Origin: DATFMH01 sp035267045
GTDB taxonomy: Bacteria; Bacteroidota; Rhodothermia; Balneolales; DATFMH01
NCBI GenBank assembly: GCA_035267045.1
Contig: DATFMH010000122.1
Coordinates: 1 to 32,520 of the forward strand
Length of the DNA: 32,520 nt
Direction: 5' to 3'
Under the pieces are notes generated by a model. It did not search any database, was not told the DNA's origin, and saw only the letters and a program-made list of their open reading frames with translations. Below are positions 26,352-32,520 of the stretch, piece by piece. Numbering within the stretch: position 1 is the first letter of the stretch; each line of letters starts with the position of its first letter. Both the position numbers and the translations under genes were made by a program.

Positions 26352-28064
26352 ATGTCATTCCGTTGGGTTTTTACACAGCCGGAGGATGAGGAGACTGTAT
26401 CCGCGCTTCAGGAAAGTCTGGGCGTTTCAGATATCATCGCCAGGTTGTTGGCCATTCGGGGGATCTCCACCTTCGAAAGTGCCCGGTCATTTTTCAGACC
26501 GGATTTAAAAGATATTCACGATCCCTTTTTGATGAAAGATATGGATGCAGCCGCCTGCAGGGTGGCCAAAGCCATACGGGAAAGTGAGAAAGCAGTCGTT
26601 TACGGCGACTATGATGTAGATGGTACAACCGCTACATCAATAATGTATACATTCCTGAAAGATTTTGGCTGTGATGTGCAGTATTATATCCCGCATCGTT
26701 TTAAGGAGGGATATGGTATTTCCAATGAAGGCGTGAAATTTGCTGAGGAACAGCACGCCGGATTAATCATCTCGGTTGACTGCGGTATCACGGCTGTTGA
26801 AGAGGCAAAATACGCCAAAGAACTTGGAATCGATATGGTCATATGCGACCATCACACCGTCGGCGATTCGATTCCGGATGCCCTGGCTGTGCTCGATCCT
26901 AAAAGGCCCGATTGTGAGTATCCCTTTGACGGCTTATCCGGCGCCGGTGTCGCCTTTAAACTTATTCAGGCTGTTCTTATAAAATTGGGTTTGCCAAAAG
27001 AAGTGGCTTTTAAATTCCTCGACCTGCTGGCCATTTCCATTGCATCGGATATCGTTCCTATTGTGGACGAAAATCGCATTCTCATGCGGGAAGGATTGAA
27101 ACTTTTGAATACCAATCCACGCCCCGGAATTAAAGCCCTGATGAAGCTCATAAAACTACAGCCCGGTCATATTGGAACCTCGCAGATCGTTTTTTCCATT
27201 GGTCCGCGTATTAATGCGGCCGGACGCCTGGGTGATGCCACTACAGCTGTGGAATTACAGATAGCTGAGACGGAAGAAGAAGGGGCAGCCCGTGCACATG
27301 AACTTGAGGCTATCAATCTTAAACGTCGACAGATAGATGCCGATACCATGGAAAAAGCCATGAATATATTGGATCAGGAATTTGATATCGAAAAAGATTC
27401 ATCGGTGGTTTTACACGATCCGGAGTGGCACCTTGGAGTTATCGGCATTGTCGCCTCCCGACTGGTTGATAGGTATTGCCGGCCTACCATTATGCTTAGC
27501 ACTGTCGATGGCATGGTCAAAGGCTCGGCACGAAGCATTAAAGGATTCAATATTTACAACGCACTTAAAAAATGTGATGATTTACTCGTACAATTCGGCG
27601 GACATGAATATGCCGCCGGCCTGACGCTGATGGAGGATCAGCTCGATCTATTCCGGGAGCGTTTTAATGAAATTGTTTTTGAACAGCTTAATGAAGAAGA
27701 TTTCGAACCGGAACTGATAATTGATGCGGATCTTGATCTGAGTATGGTAGATGCCAGGTTCTGGAAAGTATTACGCCAATTCGAACCCTTCGGCCCGAAA
27801 AATCTGAAACCAATCTTCGTTTCTAAAGGCCTGAGGGTGATTGGAAATCCAACAGTTGTCGGCAACGGCCATCTGAAGATGAAAGTTGCTCAAAACGGTT
27901 CTGCGGTATATGATGCCATAGGATTTAACATGCATGAATTTCTGCCGGCCGTACGAACCTGTAAAAATGGGTGTTTGAATATGGCTTATGTTCTGGAAGA
28001 AAATACATGGCATAACCGTACGACCATACAAATGCGGATCAAGGATATTCAGATCGATACCTGA
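26352..28064 (+). CDS. recJ: single-stranded-DNA-specific 5'-3' exonuclease RecJ
   Basis: RecJ degrades single-stranded DNA from the 5' end in recombination and mismatch repair. The 570-residue protein carries the DHH-family metal sites in order: VVYGDYDVDGTTAT (82-94), SVDCGI (141-146), and CDHHTVGD (165-172), followed by LDPKRPDCEYPFDGLSGAGVAFK. The C-terminal half has the DHHA1 region with GSARSIKGFN and FGGHEYAAGLTL, then an OB-like end. Length matches the family. The start codon is preceded by an A-rich stretch rather than a canonical ribosome-binding site. tRNA-Phe follows about 90 bp downstream. Confidence 0.97.
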   Translation: MSFRWVFTQPEDEETVSALQESLGVSDIIARLLAIRGISTFESARSFFRPDLKDIHDPFLMKDMDAAACRVAKAIRESEKAVVYGDYDVDGTTATSIMYTFLKDFGCDVQYYIPHRFKEGYGISNEGVKFAEEQHAGLIISVDCGITAVEEAKYAKELGIDMVICDHHTVGDSIPDALAVLDPKRPDCEYPFDGLSGAGVAFKLIQAVLIKLGLPKEVAFKFLDLLAISIASDIVPIVDENRILMREGLKLLNTNPRPGIKALMKLIKLQPGHIGTSQIVFSIGPRINAAGRLGDATTAVELQIAETEEEGAARAHELEAINLKRRQIDADTMEKAMNILDQEFDIEKDSSVVLHDPEWHLGVIGIVASRLVDRYCRPTIMLSTVDGMVKGSARSIKGFNIYNALKKCDDLLVQFGGHEYAAGLTLMEDQLDLFRERFNEIVFEQLNEEDFEPELIIDADLDLSMVDARFWKVLRQFEPFGPKNLKPIFVSKGLRVIGNPTVVGNGHLKMKVAQNGSAVYDAIGFNMHEFLPAVRTCKNGCLNMAYVLEENTWHNRTTIQMRIKDIQIDT

Positions 28065-28156
28065 TTAAATTGGATTTTTTTGAAGTTTTTAACGATCCGG
28101 TCTTTCTTTAAGGTGTAAATCGTTTTATATTATCGACTCTTTCAAAATTGAAAGAC

Positions 28157-28229
<73 letters not shown>

Positions 28230-28233
28230 CAGG

Positions 28234-28268
28234 AAAGCCTTGCGCAGTAATGCCCGCAAGGCTTTTTT
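28234..28268 (+). terminator. intrinsic terminator after tRNA-Phe
   Basis: An 11-bp stem (AAAGCCTTGCG 28234-28244 / CGCAAGGCTTT 28255-28265) with a 10-nt loop runs into a block of six T residues ending at 28268. It begins five bases after the tRNA 3' end. Confidence 0.9.
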
Positions 28269-28284
28269 GTTATATAATACTTCT

Positions 28285-28323
28285 GTAAGAAAAGCATTGC
28301 GGGAGACGGTAGTAGTAAGTTTT
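28285..28323 (+). repeat. short flank resembling the coding sequence that precedes the inserted cassette
   Basis: Immediately left of repeat copy 1, 39 bases align with 29980-30019 inside the restriction-modification gene, with 33 identities, six substitutions (all transitions) and one single-base gap. In the gene those bases encode part of the conserved YTPG...ETLRKTVVDK segment. Together with the shared repeat core, the similarity runs from 28285 to about 28359. The piece has no function of its own that I can see and is best read as a copied or remnant gene fragment. Confidence 0.8.
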
Positions 28324-28391
28324 CCCTCACCCTAAATCCCTCTCCCCGGGGAGAGGGACTGAATCGATCCCGATCGATTCAGGGAGAGGGC
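28324..28391 (+). repeat. palindromic repeat copy 1, upstream of the restriction-modification gene (no endonuclease attached)
   Basis: This unit begins CCCTCACCC and ends GGGAGAGGGC. Inside is a perfect 20-bp palindrome (28338-28357, CCCTCTCCCC then its complement). A second hairpin follows with 10-bp arms (TGAATCGATC 28360-28369 / GATCGATTCA 28372-28381). The outer ends are also roughly complementary, so the unit can form a three-part, cloverleaf-like structure. It is homologous along its length to copies 2 and 3 inside the coding sequence downstream. It lies 86 bp before the ATG at 28477, in the likely leader of that gene. Confidence 0.9.
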
Positions 28392-28476
28392 ACAAAGCTT
28401 TATTAAGATATTTATAATTTAGTCTTGTATTCATCTACAGCTTTAATTATTGTAGCATTACATAAATCCCGATATT

Positions 28477-31400
28477 ATGAGGCTAAAAGTTAAGAAGCTA
28501 CGTAAATCCATTAATAAATCTTATTTAAAGGAACCGATTGACCGGTCTTCTTTTAATAATTTTACATCTGCATTCACTGAATTCCTGAATGAAGTTGAGC
28601 TGGCTGAAAAAAGAGATGAATCAGAGGAACATTTTAAGAACTTCATACCGCCCTTTTTTGAAAAAACAGGATTTAGTGACTATTTCATTAACACGAATGG
28701 TCGCATAGATCTGGCGATTCATACTGATAATAAAGCCAAAGCCTCAGTTGGTGTACTTATAGAAATAAAGCGACCATCCAACCAGGGTGAGATGATTTCG
28801 GAAAATTCCATTAATCGCAAAGCAATGCATGAGGCTGTTCTCTATTACCTTGAACAGCGTAGTGATGCCCAAAATTCGGATCTTCGACATGTTGTGATTT
28901 CAAATATGTGGGATTGGTACATTTTTGATGCCCAGGAATTTGAATATAGTTTCTATCAGTCAAAAAGCTTGCTGAAGACGTACAAAAGTTGGAAAGCAAA
29001 CCAAAAAGTCTCTTCTAACAAAGACTTCATGTATAATGAGATTAGCCGGTTTATGGAGTCTGATAATACGGAGATCGAAGGTCTCCATATTGATCTTCGT
29101 AAGATGCGTCGTTTTTTAAAGGGAGAAGAGGGAAGCGATTATGAAAAGAAACTGATTCCTCTATATAAAATTTTTACTCCTTCTTATTTATTAAAAGAAC
29201 CTTTTGCCAATGATAGTAATAGTCTCAATCGGGAATTTTACCGTGAACTATTATATATCCTTGGTCTGGAGGAAATGAAAGAGAAAAATACACGTTATAT
29301 AAGGCGGGCTTCAACTGACCTCCGACAGACGGGATCGCTTGTTGAAAATACCATAACTATTCTGGATGCAGAAGATCATCTAAGTACGGTTAGTGATCCG
29401 GTTGTTAAATATGGCGGTGACAGAAATGAACAATTATTCCATGTTGCTCTTGATCTGTGTATTACCTGGATGAACCGTATACTCTTTTTAAAATTATTGG
29501 AAGCCCAGTTATTCCGTTATCATCGTGGGGACAAAAAATTTAAATTTCTGAATTATACGGATATTGATGATTTTGATGAGCTGAATAAGCTTTTCTTCCA
29601 GGTGCTGGCAAAACGGGAATCGGATAGAAGTGCTGAAGTCAATGAAAAATTCGGACATATTCCGTATCTCAACAGTTCTCTTTTTGATGTGGCACAACTG
29701 GAAAGGGAAACGACGCGCATTTCGGGGCTTGATGATAAAAGTGAGATACCGGTGTATAACCGTAGCGTGCTTACTGACAAAAGGGGGAATTCGTTAAATA
29801 CGCTGGAATATCTCTTTCGCTTTCTCGATGCTTACGATTTTAGTGCTGACGGCGGTGAAGAAATCAGGGAAGAGCGAAAGACATTAATTAATGCCTCTGT
29901 TCTTGGACTTATTTTTGAAAAAATTAACGGGTATAAAGACGGTTCATTTTATACACCTGGATTTATCACCGAATATATGGCAAGAGAAACATTGCGGAAG
30001 ACGGTGGTAGATAAGCTTTCCCTCACCCTAAATCCCTCTCCCCTGGGGAGAGGGACGAATCAAACTCGTTCGGTTCCGGGTGAGGGCGAAGTGCGTGGTA
30101 TGTCTGGAAAACCAGGTGAGAAATTACCCGAAGAGCTAATCATAGCGGCTCGTGACCTTAGAAAAAGGCAAACAAATGCCGAGGAATATTTATGGCAATT
30201 ATTGAGAAATAAGCAATTAAATGGTTTCAAATTCCGGCGCCAGCATCCTGTTAAAGAAGGATTTATTTTAGATTTTTATTGCCACAAAGCCCGACTCGGA
30301 GTAGAATTGGATGGTGGTTATCATGAAGAGAAAAATCAGAAAATCGCGGATGCACGGCGAACTGAATTTTTGAATGAATTGGGAATAAGCATTATACGAT
30401 TCAAAAATGAGGAAGTATTAGATGATACTGAGTCTGTACTGCAACGCATAGCACAAGCCCTCACCCAGTCCCGGATAAATCCGGAACATCCCTCTCCCCC
30501 GGGAAGAGGGACGAATCGTACTCGTTCGATTCCGGATGAGGGGCTAACACTTAAAGACATTTACAATCATATCGGGCGCGATATCTCCATCAAAAAAGCT
30601 AACGAGGTAATTAATAATATCACAGTTTGTGATCCGGCGGTTGGATCCGGACATTTTCTGGTTTCCTGTTTGAACGAACTTCTGGCGATCAAATCTTATC
30701 TCGGGATTTTGTGTGATACGGATGGCAAAGTTCTGCGAAATGTAAATATACATGTTGAGAATGATGAGTTGATCACTACCTACGCCGATGATGAGTTATA
30801 TAATTATGATGTGTCACATACCTGGCAGGGAAGTCATTTAAAAAGCCGGAAGATTGCGACTGAGCGGCAGCGTATTCAGCAGACCTTATTTCATGAAAAA
30901 CGATATCTGATTGAAAACTGTCTTTTTGGAGTAGATATTAATCCGAACTCGGTAAAAATATGCCGGTTACGGTTGTGGATTGAGTTGCTGAAGCATGCCT
31001 ATTACACCCAGGAAAGTGATTATCTGGAACTGGAAGTGCTGCCAAATATCGATATCAATATCAAACTTGGGAATTCGCTGGTCAGCCGATTTGACCTGGA
31101 CAGTGATTTGAGTGATGTTTTTAGAAATAGCAAACACTCTCTCAATGATTATAAAGAAGCGGTTCAAAACTATAAAAATACCGGTAATCGCACTGAAAAA
31201 CACCGCCTGCAACAGTTGATTGATGATATCAAAAAGGAATACAGCACGAATCTTCTGAATAATCGTCCAATAAATAAAAAACTCAGTAAAGAACGCGGCC
31301 GGTTAGACTTGATGCAGAACAACGATTTGTTTGGAGATCAAAAGTTCTCGAAGAAAGACTTGCAAAAACAGAAAAAGAAAGTACAGCAACTGGAAAAACA

Positions 31401-32520
31401 AAAGGATGAGGAAGAAAGCGGCGTTTTCTTTAACCAGGCTTTTGAGTGGCGTTTTGAGTTTCCCGAAGTGCTTGATCAGGGAGGTAAGTTTTTAGGATTT
31501 GATATAGTGATTGGAAATCCACCGTATATCCGTCAGGAACAGTTGAAAGATCTTAAAGGATTTTTAAAAACTCATTATTCGGTCTTTCAGGGAACTGCCG
31601 ATCTCTATCAATACTTTATTGAACAGGGTATGAACTTACTCCGGGATCGTGGACTTTTTCATTATATCGTTTCCAATAAGTGGATGCGTGCCAGGTATGG
31701 CATACCATTGCGGGAATGGCTGCAAAAATATCAGATTGAATCCATCATTGATTTTGGGGATTTGCCGGTATTTGAAGAGGCAACGACCTATCCGTGTTTA
31801 TTACAGATCAGGAATGAGAACCAATCAGTTAATTTTAACTCTTTGCAAATTGAAAATTTAAAATTTGATGATCTAAATCAACTCATCGCAGATAATAGTT
31901 TTGAAGTAGATCAAAATAAATTACCCAAAGAAGGTTGGACGCTTATTGATGAATCGGCTCAAAAACTTTTAGAAAAAGTGAAAAATACAGGAATGCCATT
32001 GCATGAGTATGTAGGTGGTAAAATATATCGGGGAATTTTAACCGGATTAAATGAAGCGTTTGTTATCGATAGAGATACTAAGGAACAGTTATTGAATAAA
32101 GATCCCCAAAGTATAAAGTTTATAAAACCTTTTTTAGCTGGAAAAGATATTAAAAGATACCAACCTCCCTGCGAGGATAAATATCTTATTAATATTCCAT
32201 CGGGTTGGACCAATCAAAACCTGAATGGAGAAGACAATAAATGGGAATTATTCAAAAAAGAATATCCGGCTATCACTAAATATCTGGGGTATTTTGAAGA
32301 GAAAGCCCAAAAACGATATGATCAGGGTGAATATTGGTGGGAATTAAGAGCATGTAGTTATTTGGAAGAATTTGAAAAACCTAAAATAATTTTACCGGAT
32401 ATTTCACTTCGTGGTAATTTTACATATGATCAAAATGGTGAATTTTATCTCGTAAATACAGCCTATCTTATTGGTAAAAATGATAAATATCTTTTAGGTA
32501 TACTAGCTTCAAATTTAGTT
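28477..32520 (+). CDS. Eco57I-like fused restriction endonuclease / N6-adenine DNA methyltransferase, with inserted DUF559 nuclease cassette; 3' end outside window
   Basis: From ATG 28477 the frame stays open for 1348 codons to the window edge. The N-terminal part has a PD-(D/E)XK nuclease pattern (Asp78, then Glu96-Ile-Lys98 in IEIKRPSN) and FANDSNSLNREFYRELLYILGL. Residues 484-513 hold INGYKDGSFYTPGFITEY and the RETLRKTVVDK helix. Methyltransferase motif I is DPAVGSGHF at 719-727; GVDINPNSVKICRLRLWIELL follows; motif IV NPPY is at 1014-1017. The last part looks like the start of a target-recognition domain. Single-chain (type IIG-like) enzymes of this kind both methylate and cut DNA. Residues about 514-689 are a foreign in-frame insertion (see the cassette). 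Whether the fused protein still works is unknown. Confidence 0.9.
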   Translation, partial: MRLKVKKLRKSINKSYLKEPIDRSSFNNFTSAFTEFLNEVELAEKRDESEEHFKNFIPPFFEKTGFSDYFINTNGRIDLAIHTDNKAKASVGVLIEIKRPSNQGEMISENSINRKAMHEAVLYYLEQRSDAQNSDLRHVVISNMWDWYIFDAQEFEYSFYQSKSLLKTYKSWKANQKVSSNKDFMYNEISRFMESDNTEIEGLHIDLRKMRRFLKGEEGSDYEKKLIPLYKIFTPSYLLKEPFANDSNSLNREFYRELLYILGLEEMKEKNTRYIRRASTDLRQTGSLVENTITILDAEDHLSTVSDPVVKYGGDRNEQLFHVALDLCITWMNRILFLKLLEAQLFRYHRGDKKFKFLNYTDIDDFDELNKLFFQVLAKRESDRSAEVNEKFGHIPYLNSSLFDVAQLERETTRISGLDDKSEIPVYNRSVLTDKRGNSLNTLEYLFRFLDAYDFSADGGEEIREERKTLINASVLGLIFEKINGYKDGSFYTPGFITEYMARETLRKTVVDKLSLTLNPSPLGRGTNQTRSVPGEGEVRGMSGKPGEKLPEELIIAARDLRKRQTNAEEYLWQLLRNKQLNGFKFRRQHPVKEGFILDFYCHKARLGVELDGGYHEEKNQKIADARRTEFLNELGISIIRFKNEEVLDDTESVLQRIAQALTQSRINPEHPSPPGRGTNRTRSIPDEGLTLKDIYNHIGRDISIKKANEVINNITVCDPAVGSGHFLVSCLNELLAIKSYLGILCDTDGKVLRNVNIHVENDELITTYADDELYNYDVSHTWQGSHLKSRKIATERQRIQQTLFHEKRYLIENCLFGVDINPNSVKICRLRLWIELLKHAYYTQESDYLELEVLPNIDINIKLGNSLVSRFDLDSDLSDVFRNSKHSLNDYKEAVQNYKNTGNRTEKHRLQQLIDDIKKEYSTNLLNNRPINKKLSKERGRLDLMQNNDLFGDQKFSKKDLQKQKKKVQQLEKQKDEEESGVFFNQAFEWRFEFPEVLDQGGKFLGFDIVIGNPPYIRQEQLKDLKGFLKTHYSVFQGTADLYQYFIEQGMNLLRDRGLFHYIVSNKWMRARYGIPLREWLQKYQIESIIDFGDLPVFEEATTYPCLLQIRNENQSVNFNSLQIENLKFDDLNQLIADNSFEVDQNKLPKEGWTLIDESAQKLLEKVKNTGMPLHEYVGGKIYRGILTGLNEAFVIDRDTKEQLLNKDPQSIKFIKPFLAGKDIKRYQPPCEDKYLINIPSGWTNQNLNGEDNKWELFKKEYPAITKYLGYFEEKAQKRYDQGEYWWELRACSYLEEFEKPKIILPDISLRGNFTYDQNGEFYLVNTAYLIGKNDKYLLGILASNLV
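30020..30087 (+). repeat. palindromic repeat copy 2, left border of the DUF559 cassette
   Basis: Perfect 9-bp outer arms (CCCTCACCC 30020-30028 / GGGTGAGGG 30078-30086) enclose an 11-bp hairpin (TCCCTCTCCCC 30033-30043 / GGGGAGAGGGA 30045-30055) and a small CGAA/TTCG stem (30056-30059 / 30069-30072). The unit is translated in the open frame of the host gene without a stop. Its right part (30050-30086) is repeated at 30506-30542 with 33 of 37 bases identical. Confidence 0.92.
30458..30542 (+). repeat. palindromic repeat copy 3, right border of the DUF559 cassette
   Basis: Outer arms CCCTCACCC (30458-30466) and GGATGAGGG (30534-30542) pair with one mismatch. Inside are a perfect 6-bp hairpin CCGGAT / ATCCGG (30471-30476 / 30479-30484) and an imperfect CCCTCTCCC..GGGAAGAGGG stem (30490-30510). 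It is in direct orientation and in the same reading frame as copy 2. Compared with copies 1 and 2 it has an extra hairpin near its left end. The sequence differs between copies while pairing is kept, which suggests that the folded structure matters. Confidence 0.9.

Larger units (their letters stand above)
30016..30543 (+). mobile_element. in-frame DUF559 (Vsr-like) endonuclease cassette flanked by palindromic repeats
   Basis: Codons 514-689 of the restriction-modification gene encode material foreign to that family: repeat copy 2 (SLTLNPSPLGRGT...), a complete DUF559 domain from about Met542 to Leu662, then repeat copy 3 (ALTQSR...PSPPGRGT). The domain contains AEEYLWQLLRNKQLNGFKFRRQHP, FILDFYC (Asp599), GVELDGGYH (Glu610, Asp612, His616) and a C-terminal LNELGISIIRFKNEEVL, the usual order for DUF559, a PD-(D/E)XK/Vsr-related fold, with the likely catalytic acids intact. 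There is no stop through the cassette. ATG 30100 could serve as an internal start, but the domain has no stop of its own. No transposase or intein splicing residues are seen. Confidence 0.85.

Noticed and set aside
28324..30542. Repeats as a CRISPR array
   Set aside because: Only three copies, spaced 1.7 kb and 0.4 kb apart with coding sequence between, and each is internally palindromic; no cas genes.
30016..30543. The insert as an intein
   Set aside because: No Cys/Ser splice residue at the start, no His-Asn plus Cys/Ser/Thr at the end, and no Hint-domain blocks; the ends are palindromic repeats instead.
30016..30543. The insert as a group I or group II intron
   Set aside because: The reading frame is open across both borders and the whole insert, and no intron core elements or reverse transcriptase are present.

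Overview
The window is AT-rich bacterial chromosome (roughly 40% G+C by eye), densely coding on both strands, mostly housekeeping genes, with a restriction-modification locus at the right edge. The gene set (solo arginine deiminase, leucine dehydrogenase, HslO, a GT2/TPR glycosyltransferase, a Bacteroidota-style lipoprotein metalloprotease, A-rich leaders with few strong Shine-Dalgarno sequences) suggests Bacteroidota or the related Balneolota/Rhodothermota. This is inference from protein style; no marker rRNA is present.

Left part (1-8.5 kb): a partial DinB-like gene, a small membrane protein, then a minus-strand run arcA -> site-2 protease -> lipoprotein -> smpB with short gaps, a plus-strand SirB1/transglutaminase-like gene, and a large minus-strand glycosyltransferase with two GT2 modules and TPR-like repeats. 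Middle (8.9-21.6 kb): prfC, a TylF-like methyltransferase, a lipoprotein metalloprotease, then a plus-strand block: lpdA, lipB, lipA (lipoate attachment, synthesis and use), plsY-gpsA (phospholipid precursor supply, overlapping by a GTGA junction), an AlbA_2 protein, an IscA-type Fe-S protein, and lysC-dapB (lysine branch). Right part (21.7-28.1 kb): minus-strand hslO -> ndh, leucine dehydrogenase with a strong terminator, a 937-bp gene-poor divergent region, and recJ.

The last 4.3 kb is the unusual part. A tRNA-Phe(GAA) with its terminator is followed by a palindromic repeat and then by a very long open frame (28477 to the window end, 1348 codons, no stop). It encodes an Eco57I-like fused restriction enzyme/N6-adenine methyltransferase: an N-terminal PD-(D/E)XK nuclease, then DPAVGSGHF and NPPY methyltransferase motifs. 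Between the conserved YTPG segment and methyltransferase motif I lies an in-frame cassette of about 176 residues. It is a complete DUF559/Vsr-like endonuclease domain bounded by two multi-stem palindromic repeats, all read through without a stop. A third copy of the repeat, 86 bp upstream of the gene start, also carries about 39 bp resembling the coding sequence that precedes the cassette. This looks like a nuclease-plus-palindrome mobile unit that tolerates insertion inside a protein, and it is the main candidate for an undescribed system here.
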